Source: Palsa-89 sp963824345 (GTDB taxonomy: Bacteria; Acidobacteriota; Terriglobia; Bryobacterales; Bryobacteraceae). Taken from it: a stretch of 64,000 nucleotides of DNA. The notes under the pieces are model-generated. The model was not told the origin of the DNA. It did no database searches and was given only the letters and a program-made list of their open reading frames with translations. The stretch covers positions 682,001-746,000 of the forward strand of contig CAWGOZ010000002.1 of NCBI GenBank assembly GCA_963824345.1. Reading direction: 5' to 3'. Positions 18,245-25,546 of the stretch are shown here, piece after piece. Within the stretch, counting starts at the first letter, position 1; every line of letters begins with the position of its first letter. The translations under genes were made by a program, and so were the position numbers.

Positions 18245-19130
18245 TCAACTGCGGCGCGGATGCCGCCCGCGACTGCGGGACTTCGTCGGTCGCACTCACG
18301 GGAGTAAGAAACGGCATTGCCAGCAAATGCAGCGGGTTTATGCTGCGATCATCCTGGAATCCCTGCAGGCCGATGCCCATCTTTTCGTGCTCCACGGAGG
18401 GCGCGGGGCAATAGGTGCGGAACAAGCGGTCCCACCAAGGGAACAGAAATCCGAAGTTCGTGTTCTGTTCTTCATATTGGTCGGAATGGTGGATGCGATG
18501 CAGGTCCGGAGTAATCAGAACAGTGCGGAGCGGCGCTTCGATCCATCCAGGAAGGTTGAGGTTGCCGTGCGAAAAAACGTTTTGCATTCCGGTAACGAAG
18601 CCAACCGTCAAAGCCGCGAGGGGAGGGGGGGCTATGAGTGCGATGGCTGCCAGATAGGCTCCTTGGACCAAGAGCACCTCTCCGGGATGGTTTCGCACGC
18701 CGGTGGTCAGGTCGAAGTCGGGATCGGAATGATGCACTTGATGGACACGCCACAGGATCGGAATCCGGTGAAGGAGGCAATGCACTCCGTATCGGACAAG
18801 ATCCAGCAGGACCACGGCGATGACGAACCGCAACAGGAAGGGCCTCCGGGTGCCATTCAGCAAGCTGTAAAGGGGGGTCCTGGTGCCATTCAGCAATCCG
18901 AAGGGGCTTTTGTAAACCAGCATCGCGACCGCAGTGGCGCCGAGCGCAACAACGGCATCCGCGCCGATTTGAAAAAGGGCCAGCGATCCATTGCCGGCCC
19001 ACCGGAGTGCATTCGGCTTGACGAGCGCTCTCCGGGGCCGAAACGTCTCGCCCAGGCCGACCAAAATAAAGGCCGCAACGAACAACCACCAAGTGATACT
19101 AACTTCGTGGTTGGTGAGGTACTGCTCCAT
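18222..19130 (-). CDS. sterol desaturase / fatty acid hydroxylase family membrane protein
   Basis: A 302-residue integral membrane protein with four to five helices. The di-iron histidine clusters are present: HCLLHRIPILWRVHQVHHSD contains H-x-x-x-H and H-x-x-H-H, and LHRIHHSDQYEEQNTNFG gives the last H-x-x-H-H cluster. The gene belongs to the fatty acid hydroxylase superfamily that oxidises C-H bonds in lipids with O2. A short internal duplication is visible near residues 80-100 (LLNGTRTPLYSLLNGTRRPF), with the DNA for LLNGTR repeated in tandem. It precedes the exonuclease in the same direction. The lipid substrate is not predictable. Confidence 0.87.
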   Translation of the reverse strand: MEQYLTNHEVSITWWLFVAAFILVGLGETFRPRRALVKPNALRWAGNGSLALFQIGADAVVALGATAVAMLVYKSPFGLLNGTRTPLYSLLNGTRRPFLLRFVIAVVLLDLVRYGVHCLLHRIPILWRVHQVHHSDPDFDLTTGVRNHPGEVLLVQGAYLAAIALIAPPPLAALTVGFVTGMQNVFSHGNLNLPGWIEAPLRTVLITPDLHRIHHSDQYEEQNTNFGFLFPWWDRLFRTYCPAPSVEHEKMGIGLQGFQDDRSINPLHLLAMPFLTPVSATDEVPQSRAASAPQLIGTRPLP

Positions 19131-19139
19131 AAACGAAGC

Positions 19140-19322
19140 TTACTTCTTCGCGCGTATCCGCCGCAACAGTAGGATTGCGCCGGCTCCAGCGCCGACCACC
19201 CAGACGTAGGACGGCTCCGGAGTGGGAATCCCACATACCACGGACTGCGTACAGAAGGCCGGCACGGTTGTGGCTAGGAGCCCGAGGGCTAGTTGGAAAA
19301 AACGTCGATTTGTCAGATGCAT
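19140..19322 (-). CDS. 60-residue PEP-CTERM protein
   Basis: The start is fixed by a strong Shine-Dalgarno (GGGAGGA, 7 bases upstream of ATG). The product is an N-terminal signal peptide (RRFFQLALGLLATTVPAFC) followed after about ten residues by a PEP-CTERM sorting signal: PTPEPSYVWVVGAGAGAI with PEP at residues 35-37, a hydrophobic helix, and the basic tail RRIRAKK. Almost nothing lies between the two signals. PEP-CTERM proteins are processed by exosortase and usually end up in the extracellular matrix. No exosortase gene is in the window. It lies 9 bases before the hydroxylase gene on the same strand. Confidence 0.72.
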   Translation of the reverse strand: MHLTNRRFFQLALGLLATTVPAFCTQSVVCGIPTPEPSYVWVVGAGAGAILLLRRIRAKK

Positions 19323-19491
19323 GATTCATCCTCCCTACGGAATTTGCCAAACAGAATTTCCTAAGTATAAGCCCGCCGGCTTGCCGCAACGAAGTTTTTC
19401 GCGGGCCATAGGGGCAAAAAGTACCAGTACCACCAAAACTGCGCCTCGGCGACTTTGTAGTACCATAGCAACCATAGCTACCCAGCAGCCG

Positions 19492-19863
19492 ATGCTCATC
19501 GAGATCGAGCACGCGGACGACGTTTGCGTTCTGCGGCTGAACGGTCACTTCCGTTCGGGCGAAGACCCTGGTTACCTGCGCGACAAGTCGGATGAGATCC
19601 GAAGCCACGACTGCAAGAACATGCTGGCGGATCTGCGCGAGTTGCTGTCCATCGGCTCGATGGGAATGGGATTCGTGGTCGGCGTTTACGTTTACGTTAC
19701 GAAGCGCGCGGGCGGGGGACGTTTCATCCTGGCGGGAGCCAACCAGCGCGTCCTGGAGGTTCTTCATCTCACTCGCCTGAGTACGATCGTTCCGATCGCC
19801 GCCAACGTCCCGTCCGGCTTGGCTGTGTTACGCGGCGAAGAGCTGGGCGCGAGCGGAGAATGA
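19492..19863 (+). CDS. STAS-domain protein (anti-sigma factor antagonist-like)
   Basis: A 123-residue single STAS domain: MLIEIEHADDVCVLRLNGHF, then NMLADLRELLSIGSMGMGF, which is the loop that in SpoIIAA-type proteins carries the phosphorylated serine (D-x-S-G/S-x-x-S/G), and LVGANQRVLEVLHLT-type C-terminus (GANQRVLEVLHLTRL). The loop here reads LSIGSMGMG, so S-I-G-S is available for phosphorylation. I start at the ATG at 19492, since upstream codons overlap the promoter region of the PEP-CTERM gene and show no family match. No cognate kinase or anti-sigma factor is adjacent. A 46-residue ORF is coupled to its stop codon. Confidence 0.8.
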   Translation: MLIEIEHADDVCVLRLNGHFRSGEDPGYLRDKSDEIRSHDCKNMLADLRELLSIGSMGMGFVVGVYVYVTKRAGGGRFILAGANQRVLEVLHLTRLSTIVPIAANVPSGLAVLRGEELGASGE

Positions 19864-20000
19864 CCGAAGCCTACGCCGCTCAAGCAAATAACGTACATCG
19901 GCGTGCGATCGAATTTCAGGCGAACAGCGCGGAGCTTTTGGGGGTCAAATGCCTGGGAACTCTGGAACGCAGCAAGCGAAGCGCGCACGGTTTGGCGTGA
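19860..20000 (+). CDS. possible 46-residue ORF coupled to STAS gene
   Basis: An ATG overlaps the stop of the STAS gene (ATGA) and opens a 46-residue frame beginning MTEAYAAQANNVHRRAIEFQ, of helical and amphipathic character. The GGAGA just before the ATG could serve as a ribosome site although it is close. It runs into the 3' end of the broken hydrolase on the other strand. It may be a real small protein, a truncated gene, or chance. Confidence 0.3.
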   Translation: MTEAYAAQANNVHRRAIEFQANSAELLGVKCLGTLERSKRSAHGLA

Positions 20001-20830
20001 TTTCCATGAACAATCAACACCAGCGGAAAGGGACCGAAACCGTCCGGATACCATACGCGCGCGTTGAGGGGCAGCTTATCTTCGTCAAACTTCCGGCGCG
20101 CCCAGCGCTTCCAGCCGTCGAAATCCTTGAAGAAGTCCGACCCGTCCACGGTGTGGGTCTTGATGGCCACCGACGGTCTGTATTCGGGCTGCCGAACGTC
20201 GGTGCCGGCTCCGTAGAAAAGCTTTTTCGCGCGGTATGGGCCGGGTTCGGCCGGGTCCTGGGCCGTCAGCCCGGCGGGCATTGTATTGGCGGGGGGACGC
20301 CACGAAACGATGTTGTCCATCGAGCCCTGGTGCGCACGGAGCCGGACCAGGTAGACGTTGGCAGCCACCGCGAGCAGGCCCAGGGACACTGTGACGATTT
20401 TCTTGCTGACCGCCGCGCGGGCGAATCCGCCCGTAACAAAGGTGGCGATGGCCGCGCGAGAAAACCTTCCACTACCCCCGCGGCGATCGCCATCGGAACG
20501 CCGAGCTGGGGTGGAAAGAACACCAGCATCACGACTACACAGGCGCCGACCATCCATCCGGTGGCCATGCGCGGCAGCTTGCGGGCGATGGTCAGCAGCA
20601 GTGCAACTACGGCGGCTGTGAGGGAAATCAGTACAGCGGCGAACGCGATGGCAAACGCAAAATCGAACGCATAACCGAACCCCGTCCGCAGGTAGAGGCC
20701 GACGATGCCGGTGCAGACTGCCCCTGCGGCGAGCGTTCCCCATACCGCGCCGCGGCGTACTTCTGGACCCGGACGGACGGCTCGCCAGTGCCGCGCGCTC
20801 CACTCGACAGCGATGCTAAGCCGGCGTCTT
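19990..20830 (-). pseudogene. alpha/beta hydrolase with membrane N-terminus, truncated and frameshifted
   Basis: Two minus-strand frames together spell one protein. The upstream frame is membrane-like: RRGAVWGTLAAGAVCTGIVG, GYAFDFAFAIAFAAVLISLT, then MVGACVVVMLVFFPPQLGVP. Near 20460 the reading moves to another frame with AVSKKIVTVSLGLLAVAANV, VWYPDGFGPFPLVLIVHGNH, where VHGNH begins the hydrolase domain with its oxyanion-hole motif. The sequence then loses family similarity at about 19995, before any nucleophile elbow. So the gene has at least one frameshift and lacks the catalytic 3' part. Intact relatives are large alpha/beta hydrolases with several membrane helices. Confidence 0.7.
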
Positions 20831-20884
20831 GCGCGAATAGAGGTTCATGTTACCGCAATTCCCCGGAGGGGGGACCATCGCGGA

Positions 20885-22243
20885 TTATCCAACGGAATTG
20901 AATTCGCTGGCGCGGGAACTGGGCTCCTCGGACTCCGGCTTGGGGTCCTCGGCAGGCTGGCGATTTGGCGCGGCGGACTCGAAGACTCCACCTCGCCGGG
21001 CCCGATCTGGAAACGTCGTACGGCGCAGCAGATTCACCATGCGAGCTAGAATGCCGCGGTCCGGCCAGGGCACCCGGAGAAGTTCGCGGACCAGGTCCGG
21101 CTCCTCCGATGGCACATCATGGAAGCTGGACCGCAGAAGCTCGCTGTTGGGATTCCAATGCCAGGCTTGAGGGAAGTACGCGATCGTGTCGAGGGTGGTT
21201 ACGGGGGCCTGCTCTCGCACCGGCGTATTGGATAGTTGCGCCGATAGAGCCGCCATCAGGTCACGTCCGCGTCCAAGCTGCAAGTGGGAAAGAGGAGTGC
21301 ACCTTGGATTCATCTCGACAAGAAACGGCTGGCCCGTTGCTTTCTCGATCATAAAATCGAAGCCAAAGAACCCTGAGAGGCCCAGGCGCCGCGCCAGCCG
21401 CTCGGCCGGAAGCAGCATTTCGGGACGGTCGACGATGCGCACGATGGTGGCAGCTCCCGTAACCCCCTGGGCGTTGAGCACTTCGGCTACGATTCCAGCC
21501 AAGACTTTCCCTTTCCAGCACACCACGGCGGAATTTGCTGGATGGCCCTGGACGTGGGATTGGACGATGACGGCCGGCTTGGTCCGCTGCCACCAGGTCT
21601 GCAGCCAGTATGGATCGCGGTCCACCAGCAGGCGCTTGACGAATCGCGTGGTAGCCAAAGGCCTGGACAGCTCCGAAAAGTATTTCTCAGCCTGCTTGCG
21701 ATCATGGGCGATCCGAACTCCGTGGCCGCCCCAGCTGGAATCGGCCTTCAGCACCCAAGGACCTTGGAGCGCGGTATGGCGCGACAACTGAGAGGCAGCG
21801 GTCAGCAGTTCGGTGTCCGGGATTCGAATCCCCTCGTCGCGAGCCATCTTCAGCAACTGATAGCGTGAAGCAACTACGGCGTAGCTCTCCGGCAGGCCCA
21901 GTGACTGTTCAATCAGGCGACTCACCCGGCTTCCGGAGGGCAGTTGAGCGATTTCGCGAGCATGCAGCTCATGCAGGTGTGTCACGGCCCGGTCATCGCA
22001 GGGAACAACGATGCCAGGATCCACAGCCTCAATGGCCGTTTTCAAGGAACTGATGGGATTAACGGGGGAGTAGCGGAAGCGTTGCTGGAGGACACGCGTT
22101 TTGGAAAGCGGATGGACGCTGGCAGGATAGACCGCCGAAGCGGCGCACCCCATCTTCGTCAAACCCATCGCCAAACGAGGGGCGAAAGGCCACCAGTTGG
22201 TCTCCGTTAAAAGGACTTTTGCGGGCACGGTCGGCTCATCCAA
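20885..22243 (-). CDS. ATP-grasp family carboxylate-amine ligase
   Basis: A 452-residue ATP-grasp protein. PWVLKADSSWGGHGVRIA is the ATP-binding lysine and glycine-rich loop, IVQSHVQGHPANSAVVCWKG the second half of the grasp, and GFFGFDFMIEKATGQPFLVE plus MNPRCTPLSHLQLG the Mg-binding E-x-N-P/N-R site. These enzymes join a carboxylate to an amine or thiol through an acyl-phosphate. The N-terminal domain (VLLTETNWWPFAPRLAMGL) resembles a pre-ATP-grasp domain. The start is taken as TTG at 22243; a GTG 15 bases downstream is an alternative. It is divergent from the flavin monooxygenase gene at 22504. The C-terminal 40 residues are proline/glutamate-rich and likely disordered. Confidence 0.83.
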   Translation of the reverse strand: MDEPTVPAKVLLTETNWWPFAPRLAMGLTKMGCAASAVYPASVHPLSKTRVLQQRFRYSPVNPISSLKTAIEAVDPGIVVPCDDRAVTHLHELHAREIAQLPSGSRVSRLIEQSLGLPESYAVVASRYQLLKMARDEGIRIPDTELLTAASQLSRHTALQGPWVLKADSSWGGHGVRIAHDRKQAEKYFSELSRPLATTRFVKRLLVDRDPYWLQTWWQRTKPAVIVQSHVQGHPANSAVVCWKGKVLAGIVAEVLNAQGVTGAATIVRIVDRPEMLLPAERLARRLGLSGFFGFDFMIEKATGQPFLVEMNPRCTPLSHLQLGRGRDLMAALSAQLSNTPVREQAPVTTLDTIAYFPQAWHWNPNSELLRSSFHDVPSEEPDLVRELLRVPWPDRGILARMVNLLRRTTFPDRARRGGVFESAAPNRQPAEDPKPESEEPSSRASEFNSVG

Positions 22244-22503
22244 TTCTAATGGTCTTGGTTGCCTTTCATTCGTCCGAAATCGGAAAGCCCGGCGTTCCCA
22301 CGTTACCTAGACGAGTATCCAGACTTTACACCTAAGTCGAAGCTGGGGGCAATAGGACAGCGGTACTAGGATTTTTCAGAGCTAATCAGTTCGTTCGATG
22401 GATTGCAACCACAATCCGCTACTTGTTACTCTATCATCACTAAAACTTGCCGATGCTGCTTCTGGGTGTTCGAGACTCGGGAGAGACATAGAAGTTTGGA
22501 GAG

Positions 22504-23745
22504 ATGAGACCTTTGGTGGACACAATTATCATAGGAGCCGGCCCGTACGGGCTTTCCATCGCCGCCCATCTGGCTGCGCTCGGAATCGAGTTTCGTATTT
22601 TCGGCAGGCCCATGCACACCTGGCTAACCCAAATGCCTGAAGGCATGCGGTTGAAGTCGGAGGGCTTCGCTTCCACGCTGTATGACCCGGATTCCACCTT
22701 CTCGTTAGCGGCCTACTGCAGCCAGCAAGGGCTGCCCTATGCCGATATAGGACTTCCGGTCCCGCTCGAAACGTTCGCATCCTACGGGCAGGAGTTCCAG
22801 AGGCGGTTGGTGCCGCGACTGGAGGACCAACTGGTGGCGTCGCTGGAGCGAACGCCATCGGGTTTTCAGGTGCGGCTGGAAGATGGAGAAGTTGTGAATG
22901 CCCGCCGGGTGATCGTGGCGGTTGGGATCAGCCACTTCCAATATGTACCGGAGGTCCTGGCCGGCCTACCTGATGAATTTGTAACTCACAGTTCCGCGCA
23001 CCACACCTACGATCGTTTCCGCGGACGTGAGGTTACCGTGCTAGGTGGAGGTTCATCGGCGGCCGACGTAGCCGCGGCTCTGGTTCGGGCCGGCGCCTCG
23101 GCTCAGATTGTGGCTCGCAAACCTGTTTTCCGATTTCATGAACCTCCCGGACCTTTGCCTCGGCCGCTGATGGACTGCGTTCGAAGTCCCATGACCGGAC
23201 TGGGCCCGGGTTGGCGATCTTTTTTCTGTACCAGCGCGCCGCTGCTGTTTCACAAAATGCCCCAGCAACTCAGGCTGGAAATTGTACGCCGGCACCTGGG
23301 CCCGGCCGCGGGGTGGTTTGTAAAGGACCAGTTGGTGGGCCGCATCCCATTTCACCTGGGCTTGCGCCTGGATCAGGCGAAAGTTGAGGACGGGCGGGTA
23401 CAGCTTCAGTTGGCCGCAAGCGATGGCGCGGAGCGGACACTCGGGACCGATCACGTGATCGCGGCCACTGGCTACAAGGTGGATCTTCACCGCTTGCAGT
23501 TCTTGAGCACGGCAGTTCGAGCCGGCATTCGATCCGTCGAAGATACGCCCGTGCTATCGTCGAGCTTCGAATCGTCCATCCCTGGCCTCTATTTTGTGGG
23601 GGCAGCGTCAGCCAACAGCTTGGGGCCTTTGGCGCGATTTGCTTTCGGGGCTGGTTTTACGTCACGCCGATTGTCCCGCCGCCTAGTACAATCCCGATTG
23701 CGAAAATTCGTGCGTGGGATTTCGATGGCGGGCATCGAGACCTGA
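22504..23745 (+). CDS. FAD/NAD(P)-dependent monooxygenase-like oxidoreductase
   Basis: A 413-residue two-dinucleotide-fold flavoprotein. TIIIGAGPYGLSIAAHLAAL is the FAD site, and VTVLGGGSSAADVAAALV is the NAD(P)H site. VIAATGYKVDLHRLQFL is the A-T-G-Y motif shared by flavin-containing monooxygenases and lysine/ornithine N-hydroxylases, and IPGLYFVGAASANSLGPLAR closes the FAD domain. It would oxygenate a soft nucleophile such as an amine or act as a disulfide-type reductase. It shares a 260-base divergent promoter region with the ATP-grasp gene, and that pairing suggests a common small-molecule pathway. Confidence 0.83.
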   Translation: MRPLVDTIIIGAGPYGLSIAAHLAALGIEFRIFGRPMHTWLTQMPEGMRLKSEGFASTLYDPDSTFSLAAYCSQQGLPYADIGLPVPLETFASYGQEFQRRLVPRLEDQLVASLERTPSGFQVRLEDGEVVNARRVIVAVGISHFQYVPEVLAGLPDEFVTHSSAHHTYDRFRGREVTVLGGGSSAADVAAALVRAGASAQIVARKPVFRFHEPPGPLPRPLMDCVRSPMTGLGPGWRSFFCTSAPLLFHKMPQQLRLEIVRRHLGPAAGWFVKDQLVGRIPFHLGLRLDQAKVEDGRVQLQLAASDGAERTLGTDHVIAATGYKVDLHRLQFLSTAVRAGIRSVEDTPVLSSSFESSIPGLYFVGAASANSLGPLARFAFGAGFTSRRLSRRLVQSRLRKFVRGISMAGIET

Positions 23746-23786
23746 GGGTTTGCGACATCAAAGTAGGCGAAATATAGCCTGGTACA

Positions 23787-23934
23787 CGCGGCTTCAAGCC
23801 GCGTCTTTGCCAAATCGGGCGAGAAGGCGCCGCTTGGGAAGTGAAGCACGAATTGGCTATGGATGTCCCCGTGACGGGTCGCTTCCGGTCGCAAGGGTGA
23901 CTGAGCCGGGAGCAAAACGCGGCTGAAGCCGCGT
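23787..23934. repeat. two REP-like palindromes
   Basis: A near-perfect palindrome at 23787-23805 (acgcggcttcaagccgcgt) and a second at 23917-23934 (acgcggctgaagccgcgt) share the arms acgcggct/agccgcgt. They sit in the 259-base gap between the flavoprotein and DUF4434-like genes, flanked by related bases (gtaca... and ...gtgtaa). They look like dispersed REP-type elements rather than terminators, as no T-run follows either. Confidence 0.55.
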
Positions 23935-24004
23935 GTAACGACGACCACGCGCGATTCCGATAAGATTAAGTGCCATCGGACGCTTCAAGGAAACAGCAAT
24001 CGGA

Positions 24005-25519
24005 TTGTTGGCGCTCGCGGCGTTGTCCGCGGGTCTGCCGAGCACGGAGGCGGCTTCCCTCACCGGATCGTTCGTCAAGTTGGACCGTAACCTGACGACG
24101 GTTCAGATGTGGCAACACGAGCTGGCCGCACAGGCGGCACTGGGTGAAAAGATCCTCATTCTTCCCGGTGACGGAACTCTGATGCCGAGCTTCGGAGACG
24201 GCACCGGCTTCACGGTGAATCCCCAAACCTTGATTTATCCTAGTGGCATTTTCCCGGCGTCGCCGCCGCAGCCAGACGAACTTGGAATGCTGCTGACCGC
24301 CGCGGACCAGTCGGGGATGCAAGTATATGTCGGATCGCTTCAGAGCTACGGAGTTTGGTCGAACGGCGACGAGTTCAAAGCTTTGCACAAGTACGATCCC
24401 ATCGTTGCGCGGGAAATCCTGACGCGCTACGGCTCGCACCGCAGCCTGAATTCCGGGGGCGGAAATTGGTATTTCAGTCATGAGCTCTGGCTCAATTGGG
24501 TGAAATTCTACGGTCCCGCGTATTACGGTATCCGCGAGCTCGCAACGTATGTGGAGCAGATGAAAGCGCTGAATGCGAGCGCTCGGGTGATGGAGGCGCC
24601 GGTCTTTAAGAAAGCCGGATCGGTGCTGATGCCGGGCCTGACGTCAACGGAAGCCGGAACATATCTTGCCAAGCTCGTAGCGGGGTCCGGCGTCGACATC
24701 GTCGCCCCGCAAGATGGGGCGGGTGCGCAATCCGGCGCGCCGGTGGTCTCGGAACTGGGGAATTACTATTCCGGGATGCGAGCCGCGCTCGATACTTCAA
24801 TCGCATCCGGAACGGTGCAACTCTGGACCACGCTGGAAACCTTCCAGGCCGCTGCTGGCGGGACGGAAAGCCCGAACGGTTGGCAGCCCGCGCCAATCTC
24901 GCGCATTCGCCGGCAGATTGCGGCGGAAGCGCCTTACGTCGCCCAGATCATCCAATTCATGTACGGATGGGACATGTCTTCGGAGGCGACCTACACACCA
25001 GTGGAGGCCGATACGCTACTGGCACAATATAGCCGAGACGCTTCGGGTCCGGCTTCCCTGCAGGGCGCCGCAGTCTCCTATAGCATCCCTCCTTCGTGGA
25101 GCTATCCGGACACCGTTCCGTCGAAGCTTACAAACGGAACGGGCGGCGGATTCCGTCAGTCACTGGCAGCCGATTGGGTGGGGTTCGCGGGCAGTCCTGC
25201 GGGAGCTGTTACCGTGACCGTCGATCTGGGCGGCGCGAGGACATTGACGGATGTCCGGACGCTGTTCGCTGGTTCGACCATGGCGGGAATCTATTTTCCG
25301 CGCGATGTAGTCGTGGAGTATTCCGGCGATGGCGGCGCGTCCTGGTCGCCACTGGGCAACCCCAACAGCCGAAGCGGGGGAATCGACACCCCGCTGTTCT
25401 ACGCGGTCGGATGGGTGAGTGCTTCGAGCTCGACGCCGGTGGTCGCCTCGCAGGTGAGAGTCACCGTGAATTTTTACGAGTGGCTGTTTATCGGTGAGAT
25501 CGAAGTGATGGGGCCGTGA
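24005..25519 (+). CDS. secreted DUF4434-like glycosidase-type protein with discoidin-like domain
   Basis: A 504-residue protein. A signal peptide is visible (LLALAALSAGLPSTEA). The N-terminal two thirds resemble the TIM-barrel DUF4434 domain (GSFVKLDRNLTTVQMWQHEL, SGVDIVAPQDGAG, QIIQFMYGWDMSS), related to glycoside hydrolases. The C-terminal third is a jelly-roll resembling F5/8 type C (discoidin) carbohydrate-binding domains (VDLGGARTLTDVRTLF, EYSGDGGASWSPL). The start used is TTG; the frame is open upstream with no better start, so the exact N-terminus is uncertain. Polysaccharide binding or cleavage outside the cell is inferred. Confidence 0.68.
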   Translation: MLALAALSAGLPSTEAASLTGSFVKLDRNLTTVQMWQHELAAQAALGEKILILPGDGTLMPSFGDGTGFTVNPQTLIYPSGIFPASPPQPDELGMLLTAADQSGMQVYVGSLQSYGVWSNGDEFKALHKYDPIVAREILTRYGSHRSLNSGGGNWYFSHELWLNWVKFYGPAYYGIRELATYVEQMKALNASARVMEAPVFKKAGSVLMPGLTSTEAGTYLAKLVAGSGVDIVAPQDGAGAQSGAPVVSELGNYYSGMRAALDTSIASGTVQLWTTLETFQAAAGGTESPNGWQPAPISRIRRQIAAEAPYVAQIIQFMYGWDMSSEATYTPVEADTLLAQYSRDASGPASLQGAAVSYSIPPSWSYPDTVPSKLTNGTGGGFRQSLAADWVGFAGSPAGAVTVTVDLGGARTLTDVRTLFAGSTMAGIYFPRDVVVEYSGDGGASWSPLGNPNSRSGGIDTPLFYAVGWVSASSSTPVVASQVRVTVNFYEWLFIGEIEVMGP

Positions 25520-25546
25520 CAGCCGAATCTTGTCCGTCGTGGCGGC

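Noticed and set aside
20705..21354. plus-strand ORFs across the hydrolase remnant and ATP-grasp end
   Set aside because: No similarity to anything known and they lie opposite an ATP-grasp gene with clear motifs.
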